Of a stretch of 64,000 nucleotides of DNA, positions 8,903-18,414 are shown piece after piece. Position 1 is the stretch's first letter, and each line of letters starts with the position of its first letter. This DNA comes from Bacteroidota bacterium. Its GTDB lineage: Bacteria; Bacteroidota; Bacteroidia; NS11-12g; UBA9320. Below the pieces are notes generated by a model. It saw nothing but the letters and a program-made list of their open reading frames with translations, was not told the DNA's origin and searched no databases. The position numbers and the translations under genes are program-made. Location of the stretch: positions 34,527 through 98,526 of the forward strand of contig JABIUV010000024.1 in assembly GCA_018700895.1 (NCBI GenBank), given 5' to 3'.

Positions 8903-9636
8903 TGGCAAGGCAAATAATTATAACAGGAGCTAACGGTGGCATAGGTACTGCATTGTGTGAGGCCTATCATTCTCGAAATTTTGACGTGGTGGCTATAGAT
9001 ATACAGTCTATGGCTTCGCATAAATTCAAAAGTCAATATATTACTCTAGATCAAGATGAGTATGTGAGATCGAAGGAATATCGTAAAAAAATAGATGCTC
9101 AACTCTCCAAACTGAATCCTTCGGTTTTGATAAATAACGCAGCTACTCAGCTATTGGGTGAATTTTCAGTGCTAGATGATGATGACTGGACCACCACTAT
9201 GAATGTGAACTTTCAGAGTTGCTATTTTCTTATAAAGGCTTGTTATGAGGCATTAGCCCAAAATATTGGTCAGGTAATAAATATTGGCAGTATACATGCA
9301 AACCAAACAAAGCCGCGATTTTTTGCTTACGCTGCTTCTAAGTCGGCACTCGTAGGGCTAACTAAAGCTCTTGCAGTAGAACTAAAGGGTAAGATTACAG
9401 TAAATGCTGTAAGTCCAGCTGCGATAGGTACAGATATGCTAAGGGCAGGGTTCGATAATGACGATAAAATGCTAAGCAAGTTAGCTGGCATTCATCCTTC
9501 TCAGGAGATTGGAAGTCCACAATTATTGGCAAATTTTATAACAGATATTACCCAAGCAAATAATCGATTTCTTAATGGGTCTAATATATCTTATGATGGA
9601 GGAATTAGTAGTGCTTTGTTAGATTTGGATTACTAA
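8902..9636 (+). CDS. Short-chain dehydrogenase/reductase (SDR), glycan precursor type
   Basis: A 244-residue classical SDR. TGANGGIGTAL is the TGxxxGxG cofactor loop, VAIDIQ follows beta strand 2 (acidic residue, so NAD(H) is likely preferred), NNAATQ is the NNAG motif with A for G, Ser is present in INIGSIHAN, and YAASKSALVGLTKAL supplies the YxxxK catalytic pair. AVSPAAIGTDML matches the PG region, with A in place of G. It is the last of four overlapping genes (cyclase, cytidylyltransferase, 2-hydroxyacid dehydrogenase, SDR) and shares one base with the flippase start. Likely role: reduction or oxidation of the precursor made by this cassette. Confidence 0.9.
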   Translation: MARQIIITGANGGIGTALCEAYHSRNFDVVAIDIQSMASHKFKSQYITLDQDEYVRSKEYRKKIDAQLSKLNPSVLINNAATQLLGEFSVLDDDDWTTTMNVNFQSCYFLIKACYEALAQNIGQVINIGSIHANQTKPRFFAYAASKSALVGLTKALAVELKGKITVNAVSPAAIGTDMLRAGFDNDDKMLSKLAGIHPSQEIGSPQLLANFITDITQANNRFLNGSNISYDGGISSALLDLDY

Positions 9637-11111
9637 TGGGAGTAATTGCTCGGCAAACATTAAAATCAAGTACAGTTGGCTACTTAGCTGCTGTGATTGG
9701 AGTTCTCAATACTTTTTTCATATATACTCTATGCTTTGATGAGGCAGAGTTGGGCCGATTTAGGTACGTGCAAGAGATGGGGATTATCCTAGCTAGTTTT
9801 TTTAGTTTGGGGATTACCAATGTAGTCGTTCGTTTTTTCCCTGAGTTTAGAGATGATACGAACAAGCATAACGGTTTACTGAGTTTTGTAATCGTTGTCT
9901 TGCTGGCGGGAATAGGCATTTTTTCTTTGTTGTATGCCATAACACGAGACTATTGGCCTGTTGAATTTCAAGACAATATTGGGTGGATATTCTTTCTATT
10001 TGTCGCTATTATGTTCGCCAATTCGTTTTTTTACTATTCATCTAATTTTAGGCTTATTACGATTCCCAATGTGTTCAGACAATTAGGCGTGAAGATAGGG
10101 TTAGGTCTATCGGCACTTGCCTTTTTGTACCGTGGCATATCATTTGAAGAAACGCTTAATTACGTAGTGCTGGTATATGCTGCGGCTACCTTAAGTATGC
10201 TTGGCTACCTTATCTATAAAGGGAACTTTGCTTTTGGATTGAATCTTAAGTTTTTCACAAATAAACGTCTAAAGAATATTGCCGTATTCGCTGGTTTTGG
10301 GATATTGAGTAGCTTAGGCAGTAGTTTGGCCAGTAAACTCGATGTATTTATGGTGACCGATATGCTTAGTTTTAGCAAGACTGGTGTGTACTCTATAGCT
10401 ATGAGCATTACAGGCCTAATGATTTTAGTAACAGGGCCGATGATTTCTATATCGGGGCCTATCTTGGCGGAGTCATTGGCAAAAAATGACCTGCCCCATG
10501 TGGAAGAAGTTTACAAAAAGTCAAGTGTTACTCTCTTCTTATTTGGATCTTTATTATTATTACTCTTATGGGTTAATATTGATAGCATTTTTGCCCTTAT
10601 TCCCAATGGTGAGCGTTATACCTCAGGTAAAATAGTGATATTAATTCTTGGCATTGCCAAGCTAGCTGATATGCTTACGAGTGTGAATGAGGTGATTATT
10701 TCGTATTCCAAGTATTTCAGATTTAACCTCTATGCTCTCTTGCTTTTAGGTATTCTTAATGTTGGGGCAAATTTGCTGTTCATTCCCATGTTTGATATCG
10801 CTGGAGCAGCTTTAGCCACGTGTATGTCTGTGGTATTGTACAACGGAGCTAAAACGCTGTTTATTTACCATAAGTTTTCTATTCATCCATTCCAATCGTC
10901 GTTGCTCTATATCGCTATACTCGCTGTAGTATGCTACTTTGGGGTAAATGCCATCGGTAGCGTCTCTCAGCCTCTTCTGAGTATCGCTATGAAATCAACT
11001 ATAGTGCTTATTGTATTTGGGTATGTTACATTGAAATTTAACTTTTCTGATGATATTACCCACCTCTGGAATCAAGTAAAATCAAAGGCGACAGCTATTT
11101 TTAATAAGTAA
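9636..11111 (+). CDS. Polysaccharide/lipid-linked oligosaccharide flippase (Wzx/MATE-like MOP superfamily)
   Basis: A 491-residue polytopic protein with about 12-14 hydrophobic segments. ARQTLKSSTVGYLAAVIGVLNT and the duplicated halves (second half around KRLKNIAVFAGFGILSSLGSSLASKLDVFMV) match the Polysacc_synt family of the MOP superfamily; length is typical. It would move the lipid-linked glycan repeat made by the upstream enzymes across the inner membrane. It is the last gene of the plus-strand run, sharing one base with the SDR stop; a 52-bp gap with an adk promoter box follows. No polymerase or ligase gene was recognised in the window; it may lie to the left of the window. Confidence 0.88.
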   Translation: MGVIARQTLKSSTVGYLAAVIGVLNTFFIYTLCFDEAELGRFRYVQEMGIILASFFSLGITNVVVRFFPEFRDDTNKHNGLLSFVIVVLLAGIGIFSLLYAITRDYWPVEFQDNIGWIFFLFVAIMFANSFFYYSSNFRLITIPNVFRQLGVKIGLGLSALAFLYRGISFEETLNYVVLVYAAATLSMLGYLIYKGNFAFGLNLKFFTNKRLKNIAVFAGFGILSSLGSSLASKLDVFMVTDMLSFSKTGVYSIAMSITGLMILVTGPMISISGPILAESLAKNDLPHVEEVYKKSSVTLFLFGSLLLLLLWVNIDSIFALIPNGERYTSGKIVILILGIAKLADMLTSVNEVIISYSKYFRFNLYALLLLGILNVGANLLFIPMFDIAGAALATCMSVVLYNGAKTLFIYHKFSIHPFQSSLLYIAILAVVCYFGVNAIGSVSQPLLSIAMKSTIVLIVFGYVTLKFNFSDDITHLWNQVKSKATAIFNK

Positions 11112-11136
11112 TCCTTAGTTACCCTACAGATTAATT

Positions 11137-11144
11137 TACCTTTG
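11137..11144 (+). promoter_or_regulatory. Candidate -7 promoter box of adk
   Basis: TACCTTTG matches the Bacteroidota -7 consensus TAnnTTTG exactly. A TTAG at 11115-11118 lies 18 bp upstream and could be a weak -33 element (consensus TTTG). The start codon of adk is 19 nt downstream of the box. Confidence 0.6.
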
Positions 11145-11163
11145 CAACCAAATTAAGAACACC

Positions 11164-11751
11164 ATGCTCAACATTATTTTATTTGGCCCTCCAGGGGCAG
11201 GAAAAGGTACGCAAAGCAACAAACTGATAGAAAAGTACGGTCTTACCCACCTATCTACCGGCGATGTTTTTAGATATAACATCAAAAACGAAACAGAGCT
11301 TGGCGTATTAGCCAAGAGCTATATAGACAAAGGTGAGCTAGTGCCAGATGAGGTGACCAATAATATGGTGAAGGATTTCTTGCAGCGTAACACCAATGAG
11401 CAGGGCTTTATTTTTGACGGATACCCGCGTACTATAGCTCAAGGCGAAAACCTTGAAAAAGTACTAGGCGATATGGATACGCAAGTTACGATGATGCTGG
11501 CTTTAGAAGTAGATGAAGACGAGCTTGTAAAAAGATTGTTAGAACGAGGCAAAACAAGCGGTAGAGTGGATGATCAGAATGAGGATACCATTCGTAATAG
11601 ATTCAAAGTGTACCAAGAAGAAACATCTCCACTAGCTGAGTTTTATTCTAATCAAGATAAATATATGGGCGTGCATGGCAAAGGGACTATCGACGAAATA
11701 TTCGAACGACTGACACACGCCATAGAAGCTAAAACGGCTCAATCGGAGTAA
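11164..11751 (+). CDS. adk: Adenylate kinase (short, lid-less form)
   Basis: A 195-residue enzyme that interconverts ATP + AMP and 2 ADP in the cytoplasm. The P-loop GPPGAGKGTQ lies at residues 7-16, HLSTGDVFR is the AMP-binding segment, FIFDGYPRTIAQ carries the conserved DGxPR, and RLLERGKTSGRVDDQNEDTIRNRF is a short lid with its arginines. The length is 20-25 residues below the long bacterial form because the zinc/lid insertion is absent, as usual for Bacteroidota. It has its own promoter box behind the glycan operon and lies 43 bp before obg, with which it is probably cotranscribed. Confidence 0.97.
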   Translation: MLNIILFGPPGAGKGTQSNKLIEKYGLTHLSTGDVFRYNIKNETELGVLAKSYIDKGELVPDEVTNNMVKDFLQRNTNEQGFIFDGYPRTIAQGENLEKVLGDMDTQVTMMLALEVDEDELVKRLLERGKTSGRVDDQNEDTIRNRFKVYQEETSPLAEFYSNQDKYMGVHGKGTIDEIFERLTHAIEAKTAQSE

Positions 11752-11794
11752 TCCTTCCTTTCATTTTTTTTAATATTCTTACACCTAAAAGCAG

Positions 11795-12787
11795 ATGAGT
11801 AATCAAAATTTTATAGACTACGTAAAAATCTGCGGAAAAAGTGGAAACGGCGGGGCTGGAAGTCATAGCTATTTCAGAGATAACCTCAATGCTAAAGGTG
11901 GTCCTGATGGTGGCGACGGGGGAAAAGGTGGCTCTATCATACTGCGAGGCAACTCACAGCTATGGACGCTAATGCACCTCAAGTTTAAACGCCACGTGTA
12001 CTGTGAGCACGGAGCTCCCGGTAAGAAAAAACATCAAACCGGTAAAAGCGGTAAAAATCAAATCGTAGAAGTACCACTAGGTACGGTAGTAAAAGACCCT
12101 GAAACCTATGAAGTGCTGGGAGAAATCACTGAAGATAATCAAGAAATCGTCATCCTCAAAGGGGGTAAAGGTGGACTGGGTAATGCCAATTTTAAAAGTG
12201 CAACTAACCAGACACCACGCTATGCACAACCCGGACAGCCAGGTAGGGAGCAATGGTTTATACTAGAACTCAAGGTGCTCGCCGACGTAGGACTCGTAGG
12301 GCTGCCCAATGCAGGTAAATCTACGTTGCTAAGTGTAGTATCTGCCGCTAAGCCCGAAATAGCCGATTACGCATTTACTACCCTCACACCTAATTTGGGT
12401 ATTGTAAAATATCGCGATTATAAGTCATTTGTGATGGCAGATATCCCTGGTATTATAGAAGGGGCCAGCGATGGGAAGGGGCTTGGTCATCGATTTTTGA
12501 GACATATAGAACGTAATGCCGCCTTACTATTTATGATATCTGCAGATAGTGACGATATCAATGCTGAATACAAAACATTGCTCAACGAACTGCATAAGTT
12601 TAATGAAGAACTAATGTACAAGCAACGCATTTTGGCTATAAGTAAGGCTGACATGCTAGATGATGAGCTGGAAGAAGCCTTACGAACAGATATAGATGTA
12701 GATTGCGAAGTCGTATTTATATCAGCCGTAAGTGGTCAAGGTATACAAAACCTCAAAGATAAACTTTGGGCTATGATGCAAAGCTAA
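11795..12787 (+). CDS. obg: GTPase ObgE/CgtA
   Basis: A 330-residue ribosome-assembly GTPase. The glycine-rich Obg fold fills residues 1-158 ([23 protein letters not shown] then [12 protein letters not shown]). The G domain follows: [12 protein letters not shown] (G1), FTTLTPNLG (G2), [23 protein letters not shown] (G3) and AISKADML (G4). The C-terminal extension found in some species is absent, as in most Bacteroidota. It follows adk in the same direction. Function from the family: late 50S assembly and (p)ppGpp-linked growth control. Confidence 0.97.
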   Translation: MSNQNFIDYVKICGKSGNGGAGSHSYFRDNLNAKGGPDGGDGGKGGSIILRGNSQLWTLMHLKFKRHVYCEHGAPGKKKHQTGKSGKNQIVEVPLGTVVKDPETYEVLGEITEDNQEIVILKGGKGGLGNANFKSATNQTPRYAQPGQPGREQWFILELKVLADVGLVGLPNAGKSTLLSVVSAAKPEIADYAFTTLTPNLGIVKYRDYKSFVMADIPGIIEGASDGKGLGHRFLRHIERNAALLFMISADSDDINAEYKTLLNELHKFNEELMYKQRILAISKADMLDDELEEALRTDIDVDCEVVFISAVSGQGIQNLKDKLWAMMQS

Positions 12788-12794
12788 ACCACCT

Positions 12795-14072
12795 ATGAAT
12801 AGAGTGGACAAAATAGTATTTACCTTACTCTTTGGGTTACTGCTTTTTGTATCGCTCAATAGGCACTCGCGTCATCCCCGTTTTGAATATCACTCACAAA
12901 TATTCTCAGACAAAGCCGGATACCACGTGTATTTGCCAGCATACTTTTATTACGATATGGATGGTCGTAATATGCCAGCCGCCTTGGATTCACTCGTAGG
13001 TCGAGGGTTTCAGCTTGACAGGGATAAAATCATAACCAAATATCCTATAGGTGTCGCTATTTTGCACGCACCGTTTTTTGGTATAGCTGCAGCACTTGAT
13101 GGCATTCAGGGAGAAGCGGAGTATCTGGGCTACACCCATAATCAGCATTTGGCTCTCAATTGGTCTACAGCCGTATATGGTACGCTAGGGTTACTTATGA
13201 TTTTTCTATTAGCTGTGCGGGAGTGGCAACTCTCCAGAAGTAGAGCCTACCTATTGGTGATTATGTTGTTGGGTTGCAGTAATCTATTGTATTATCTCAC
13301 TCGCGATGCAGGTATGTCTCACGGCTACCTATTCTTTTGCTATGCCCTTATACTTACGTTATGGTATCGATTTAAGCATTTTCAGAGTTGGCACGCGTTG
13401 GCTGCAATTATAGCCTTGTCGCTATTGGCTATCAGTATGCGTCATATAAATAGTGTATTTTTTGTAGTGGGTATGGGCTATTTTATTGCCGAAGCAAAGT
13501 CACAACTGAAATTGATTAATACATCACTTTGGGCAAAGGGAGTAGGTGTGGGCTTATTAATTGGTTCTGTTCCGCTCATTTTACAAGCAATGTATAATCG
13601 CTATGCTTATGGCACAGTCTTATCTAGCGGTTATTCGGAAGAGTCTTTTATAAATGTTCTTCATCCAAGATTGCTCGAGTTTTGGTTAGCACCTAATAAT
13701 GGAGTGCTTTTATATGCTCCAATCTTACTCCTAGCTTTGTATGGCGTTGTGAGGCATAGTATGTACAATCGCAATGTGTTATTCTTTGCAGCTTTGTTTG
13801 TGCTTCCCAGTATTATATACGCATCTTGGTGGTCGCCTACCTTGGGTTGTGGTTTTGGTCACCGCGGATTTACGGAGTTGTTGGCATTTTTCAGTTTCCC
13901 GATATCGCTTGGACTTCGTGATTACAATTTAAGCCGCATTAAGTTTACGTGGTTTGTTGCCATTATGGTGACGTGCGTATTGTTCGTAGCCCAATGGAAC
14001 TTTGACGGTTGCTGGTACGGCAACGGAGCTTGGGATTGGAATGAGCTAGTCTCATTACTGTCTTTTCAATGA
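12795..14072 (+). CDS. Polytopic membrane protein, GT-C/mannosyltransferase-like
   Basis: A 425-residue protein with roughly 10 hydrophobic segments, starting 7 bp after obg. A first-loop SDKAGYHVYLPAYFYY and a late motif, SWWSPTLGCGFGHRGFTELLAF, resemble the acidic loop and the WW..G..fGhRg.tEl element of Bacteroidota GT-C-type proteins (PMT/ArnT-like), which use polyprenyl-phosphate sugars in the periplasm. I see no clear catalytic Asp-Glu pair, so the enzymatic assignment is tentative. Immediate linkage to obg suggests cotranscription. Confidence 0.55.
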   Translation: MNRVDKIVFTLLFGLLLFVSLNRHSRHPRFEYHSQIFSDKAGYHVYLPAYFYYDMDGRNMPAALDSLVGRGFQLDRDKIITKYPIGVAILHAPFFGIAAALDGIQGEAEYLGYTHNQHLALNWSTAVYGTLGLLMIFLLAVREWQLSRSRAYLLVIMLLGCSNLLYYLTRDAGMSHGYLFFCYALILTLWYRFKHFQSWHALAAIIALSLLAISMRHINSVFFVVGMGYFIAEAKSQLKLINTSLWAKGVGVGLLIGSVPLILQAMYNRYAYGTVLSSGYSEESFINVLHPRLLEFWLAPNNGVLLYAPILLLALYGVVRHSMYNRNVLFFAALFVLPSIIYASWWSPTLGCGFGHRGFTELLAFFSFPISLGLRDYNLSRIKFTWFVAIMVTCVLFVAQWNFDGCWYGNGAWDWNELVSLLSFQ

Positions 14073-14101
14073 TTCTTGAGCACAGAAATAGTTAGCTCTT
14101 C

Positions 14102-14791
14102 TCAAAATATATCTTTCAACTCACTCAAGTGACTAATAGGCGTGCAATCCTCATGTGAAAATCCGGATGCGTCTTGGGTATACCAATAGGCTTTCCATCC
14201 ACTCTTGATGGCTCCTTTTACATCTGCCTCCAGACTGTCGCCTACGTAGTGACTCGTTTTCTCAGTTGCTCCAGCGTTTTTTAAAGCAGTTTCAAATACT
14301 AATGGGTGCGGCTTTTGCTGGCCTACTTCTTCGCTTATTGTCAGTGTTTTAAAATATTTCCCAAGGTCGGCATTCTTTAGTTTGCGGCGTTGTACCTCAG
14401 CAAAGCCGTTGGTAATGAGGTGAAGGTCGTATTTACCAGTTAGATAGTCTAGCAATTCGCGAGCTCCATCTACGAGGATGGTTTTAGTAGGGCATATCTT
14501 TAGGTATTTCTCCCAGATATTGTGAGGTATTTTATCCTCTTCTACTTCCATTTCTCTGAACGTATCTACAAATCGTTTGCTTCTCAGCACCGCTTTGGTC
14601 ACCTTATTTTGGCGGTAGAGTCTCCACAGTTCATCATTATTACGCACGTAGATATCTAAGAAATCTTGCTCGCTTCGGTGCGAGAGGTAGCGTATCTGGT
14701 ACAGATGATATAATTCGCGTAGCGTTTCTTCTGCATTGGCATCAAAGTCCCAAAGGGTGTGGTCTAGGTCAAAGAATAGGTTATTAGGCAT
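14102..14791 (-). CDS. YjjG-family noncanonical pyrimidine nucleotidase (HAD hydrolase)
   Basis: A 229-residue HAD enzyme. Motif I is FFDLDHTLWDFDANA, with the variant LDHTLWD typical of the YjjG subgroup; motif II Thr is in HLITNGFAEVQ; motif III Lys is in VGQQKPHPLVF; motif IV is YVGDSLEADVKGA. E. coli YjjG dephosphorylates dUMP, dTMP and mutagenic pyrimidine nucleotides, a house-cleaning role. The gene is convergent with the plus-strand gene before it (29-bp gap) and followed on its upstream side by a decayed gene. Confidence 0.88.
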   Translation of the reverse strand: MPNNLFFDLDHTLWDFDANAEETLRELYHLYQIRYLSHRSEQDFLDIYVRNNDELWRLYRQNKVTKAVLRSKRFVDTFREMEVEEDKIPHNIWEKYLKICPTKTILVDGARELLDYLTGKYDLHLITNGFAEVQRRKLKNADLGKYFKTLTISEEVGQQKPHPLVFETALKNAGATEKTSHYVGDSLEADVKGAIKSGWKAYWYTQDASGFSHEDCTPISHLSELKDIF

Positions 14792-14820
14792 GTAGGTTTT
14801 TGGGTTTAAACACTAAGGCA

Positions 14821-15100
14821 CTAAAAGGTGCTTAGCTTGGTAGTTTTTTTATAGAAGTTGTTCACTAGATGAATTGCTGAATAAGTGATTTTATCCGTAA
14901 AAAAGTTGATGATAATTCCTTTGGGACACTTTAGCAGTTTCATATAGGTTATCGTTTGAGATTCAAATATAATAGGATGATCCAAAGTACTTTTGATTTC
15001 TAAAATAAAAAGATCGTTAACAACAATCTCCGCTCTTAATTCAGTGTATAAGTCTACCAGACAAGCAACATTGTACCGAAAGCAGTAACATCACCACATT
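14821..15100 (-). pseudogene. Truncated GxxExxY (PDDEXK_3-like) protein remnant
   Basis: Minus-strand reading ends at a TAG (14821-14823) and stays open for about 90 codons back to roughly 15100, where a TGA closes it. There is no start codon context and the N-terminal third of the family is missing. The readable part (ELRAEIVVNDLFILEIKS, then IIFESQTITYMKLLKCPKGIIINFF) matches the GxxExxY family (PF13366), a PD-(D/E)xK nuclease-fold group of unknown function, including the ExK catalytic triplet in LEIKS. It is best read as a 5'-deleted relic. No repeat borders were seen. Confidence 0.7.
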
Positions 15101-15195
15101 AGCGATAACTCCTACACTCCTTCCAAAATTGTACTCCGAAATGAAACGCCATCTAAAAAAAATACGGTTCTTTGTCGCTTTATTATATATAAGTA

Positions 15196-17988
15196 ATGAG
15201 CTCATACGATTTTAAAGCTATAGAGGCCAAGTGGCAAGCCGAATGGAACGCAAAACAAATCTACAAAACCACTGTAGACCATAGTAAACCTAAGTTTTAC
15301 GCATTGGATATGTTTCCATACCCTAGTGGAGCGGGTTTGCATGTGGGGCATCCGCTCGGTTATATCGCCAGTGATATCGTATCGCGATATAAACGTCACA
15401 AAGGTTTCAATGTATTGCACCCTATGGGTTTTGATGCTTTTGGTCTACCTGCGGAGCAATATGCTATACAGACCGGGCAACATCCGGCTATCACTACCGA
15501 AGAAAACCTGAAACGATACAAGGAGCAGCTCAATAGAATCGGATTTTCGTATGATTGGGATCGCGAGATACGCACTACCGACCCCGCCTACTATAAATGG
15601 ACTCAGTGGATTTTTATCCAACTATTTGAGTCGTGGTACAATACCAATACGCAAAAAGCTGAAGGTGTCGATATGCTGATCACCATTTTCGAAAATGAAG
15701 GAAATGTGAATGTAAAACACAATGGTGAAGAGGTAGCACCTTTCACCGCCGAAGACTGGGAGAAGAAAACCCCACAAGAACAAGAGGCCGTGTTGCAATG
15801 CTATAGACTGGCGTTCCAAAAAGAGAATACTGTAAACTGGTGTGAGGAACTCGGAACCGTACTCGCTAATGACGAGGTAAAAAATGGCCTCTCTGAGCGT
15901 GGCGGGCATCCTGTTACCCAAAAGGTGATGAAACAATGGTACCTACGTATTACCGCGTATGCCGACCGACTGCTGGCTGGACTAAACCACATAGACTGGA
16001 GCGATAGCATAAAAGAAACGCAACGTAACTGGATAGGCAAGAGTCAAGGAGCACAAATAGACTTTAGAGTGGAGACTTTAGACCATAGAGAAGGCAAAGC
16101 CATCTCTAATCTAACTTCTAATATCTCAAGTCTGCAGATAGAGGTCTTCACCACCCGTCCTGATACCATTTTCGGATCAACTTTTATGGTGCTGGCACCT
16201 GACCATGAACTGGTAACCCAAATCACTACCGAGCAACAACGAGCGGAGGTAGCAGCCTATGCTACCGTAGCTAATAACAAGTCGGAACTAGAACGCAAAA
16301 AAGACAAGTCGGTAAGTGGTGTATTCACTGGAGCGTATGCCTTACATCCTTTTACACAGAAAAAACTTCCTATCTACATATCGGAATACGTACTCAGCGG
16401 TTACGGAACTGGAGCTATAATGGCTGTACCTGCTCACGATGAGCGAGATCACGCCTTTGCCAAAAAGTTTGGATTAGAGATTGTGCAGGTAATAGAATCT
16501 AAAGAAGGGGGCCAAATAGATATCCAAAAGGAAAGCTACGATGCCAAAAAAGGCCGGCTTATGAATAGCGAAAACTTTGACCGACTCACGGTAAAGGAAG
16601 CGACTCAAGCCATTATACAATTGGCCGAAGAACGTGGATTTGGCACTCGTAAAATAAATTACAAGCTACGCGATGCAGGATTTAGTCGCCAGCGTTATTG
16701 GGGCGAGCCATTCCCTATTGTACATGCAGCTGGAGTACCCACAGTAATCAACGAAATACCCGTAGAGCTACCACCCGTAGATAGCTACGAGGCCAAAGGA
16801 ACAACTGAAAGTCCATTGGCAAACAATAAAGAATGGGTAAATACACCGAAAGGTCGCAGAGAAACCGACACCATGCCGGGATATGCGGGTAGTAGCTGGT
16901 ATTTTCTTCGCTATATGGATCCTCATAATGATAAAGCATTTGCAGGGGAAGAGAGCCTAGCCTACTGGAACCAAGTAGACCTGTACATAGGCGGCACGGA
17001 GCACGCAACGGGTCACTTACTCTACAGTAGATTCTGGACTAAGTTTCTGCATGACCGAGGCTACCTGACCTTTGATGAGCCATTCAAAAAACTGGTAAAT
17101 CAAGGGATGATTCAGGGGGAGAGTATGATTATGGATGCCAACGGTGTGGAACTACATGTTCCGATAAATTTGGCTACTAAGGATGCTACGTTAACAAAGG
17201 ATAAATTCACTGAGCTTCAGATTTTAGACAACAGATTTAAACCAATCGAATTCAACTCCTTAAATTTAAAGGATGGTGCGATTAAGTTGAGAACTCAAGT
17301 TGAAAAAATGTCAAAGCGATATTTTAACGTAGTAAACCCAGATGATATATGCGATGAATACGGAGCCGATACCCTTCGTCTGTACGAGATGTTCCTCGGA
17401 CCGCTGCAAGATAGCAAGCCGTGGAGCACCAAAGGTATAGACGGCACCTACCGTTTTCTCAAAAAACTATGGGCCCTGCATTACGATCAAGATGGCAATG
17501 CCCAATGGACTACTGACAACCCGAGCAAGGAGTCACTCAAAACGCTGCACGCCACCATCAAAAAAATAACGGATGACATCAATGCCATGTCGCTCAATAC
17601 TTCGGTAGCACAGTTTATGATATGTGTAAATGAACTTGGCAGTCAAAAATGCAGCAGCAAATCTGTTCTTGATCAAGTGCTTGTTTTGCTTCACCCATTC
17701 GCTCCGCATATTACCGAGGAGCTATGGAGTGCCTTGGGTAACGACGGTTTCATTGCCGATGCGGCGTGGCCCACTTTTGACGAGAAGCACCTGGTAGAAA
17801 ACAGCAAGCTCTACCCTATTTCCATCAATGGTAAGACACGCACCAACCTAGAGTTTCCTATAGACATGAGCAAAGACGAAATAGAGAAGCACGTCCTTGC
17901 CAATGAGGTCGTTCAAAAATGGCTAGACGGTCAACCGCCTAAAAAAGTGATTGTAGTACCCGGTAGGATTGTAAATGTGGTGATGTAA
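15196..17988 (+). CDS. leuS: Leucyl-tRNA synthetase
   Basis: A 930-residue class I synthetase that charges tRNA-Leu. The HIGH-type motif is GLHVGHPLGY (H49-H52), the editing domain CP1 shows TTRPDTIFGSTFMVLAP and AVPAHDERDHAFA, and the KMSKS-type motif is KMSKRYFNV at residues 704-708. LeuRS features GSSWYFLRYMDP and YIGGTEHATGHLLYSRF are present. An extra segment around residues 155-200 (acidic, before LQCYRLAFQKENTVNWC) lengthens the protein, as is common in Bacteroidota LeuRS. ATG at 15196 places the family N-terminus SSYDFKAIEAKWQAEWN correctly. It is a single-gene unit. Confidence 0.98.
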   Translation: MSSYDFKAIEAKWQAEWNAKQIYKTTVDHSKPKFYALDMFPYPSGAGLHVGHPLGYIASDIVSRYKRHKGFNVLHPMGFDAFGLPAEQYAIQTGQHPAITTEENLKRYKEQLNRIGFSYDWDREIRTTDPAYYKWTQWIFIQLFESWYNTNTQKAEGVDMLITIFENEGNVNVKHNGEEVAPFTAEDWEKKTPQEQEAVLQCYRLAFQKENTVNWCEELGTVLANDEVKNGLSERGGHPVTQKVMKQWYLRITAYADRLLAGLNHIDWSDSIKETQRNWIGKSQGAQIDFRVETLDHREGKAISNLTSNISSLQIEVFTTRPDTIFGSTFMVLAPDHELVTQITTEQQRAEVAAYATVANNKSELERKKDKSVSGVFTGAYALHPFTQKKLPIYISEYVLSGYGTGAIMAVPAHDERDHAFAKKFGLEIVQVIESKEGGQIDIQKESYDAKKGRLMNSENFDRLTVKEATQAIIQLAEERGFGTRKINYKLRDAGFSRQRYWGEPFPIVHAAGVPTVINEIPVELPPVDSYEAKGTTESPLANNKEWVNTPKGRRETDTMPGYAGSSWYFLRYMDPHNDKAFAGEESLAYWNQVDLYIGGTEHATGHLLYSRFWTKFLHDRGYLTFDEPFKKLVNQGMIQGESMIMDANGVELHVPINLATKDATLTKDKFTELQILDNRFKPIEFNSLNLKDGAIKLRTQVEKMSKRYFNVVNPDDICDEYGADTLRLYEMFLGPLQDSKPWSTKGIDGTYRFLKKLWALHYDQDGNAQWTTDNPSKESLKTLHATIKKITDDINAMSLNTSVAQFMICVNELGSQKCSSKSVLDQVLVLLHPFAPHITEELWSALGNDGFIADAAWPTFDEKHLVENSKLYPISINGKTRTNLEFPIDMSKDEIEKHVLANEVVQKWLDGQPPKKVIVVPGRIVNVVM

Positions 17989-18031
17989 CATTACCTTACT
18001 TGATTACAGCAAACATTTTAAAATGGCGTAG
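17989..18031. other. Short intergenic stretch after leuS
   Basis: Nothing recognisable; no strong hairpin with a T-run follows the leuS stop. The next element is a minus-strand decayed HTH gene. Confidence 0.4.
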
Positions 18032-18200
18032 CTATGCAGCTTTACGGTGGTAGCACTGCCTGTTCTTTTGCTTGATGTATTTGCGGTGATTATTCACCGT
18101 GTGCATACTGATTTTCAACTCTTTTGATATTTCTACTGATGTTTTGCCTTAACACAGCAGTGACAATACCTCTATTTCTCTATCATTGAGCCGTCTATCG
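18032..18200 (-). pseudogene. LuxR-type HTH domain remnant with internal stop
   Basis: On the minus strand the reading LNDREIEVLSLLC-stop-GKTSVEISKELKIS then MHTVNNHRKYIKQKN matches the four-helix DNA-binding domain of LuxR/NarL regulators almost end to end. The in-frame TAA (18149-18151) sits exactly where the family has a small residue before GKT, and a second stop (18032-18034) ends the frame. Upstream of FDRRLNDR there is an immediate stop, so any N-terminal sensor domain is lost or out of frame. The stretch to 18410 holds short fragments I do not recognise. Reading: a dead regulator gene. Confidence 0.82.
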
Positions 18201-18414
18201 AATTACTGACGTAAAAGAACCTAAATAAATATTAGCTACTAATAACTAAACTTATATTGACATCATCCTTATTTTCCTGCAATAGGATTCCTTATTATTA
18301 TGCCTAGGAGTAACTTTCTTCAGCTCATAAAGTTTTCGTCTGAGACAAAAAAACTCTGTGAACATTGTTTCTCTGTAGTTTAAAAAAACAAAACAGGTTT
18401 CGTCCAAAGACCAT

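Noticed and set aside
15202..17008. Several minus- and plus-frame open frames inside leuS
   Set aside because: All are shadows of the intact leuS reading frame.
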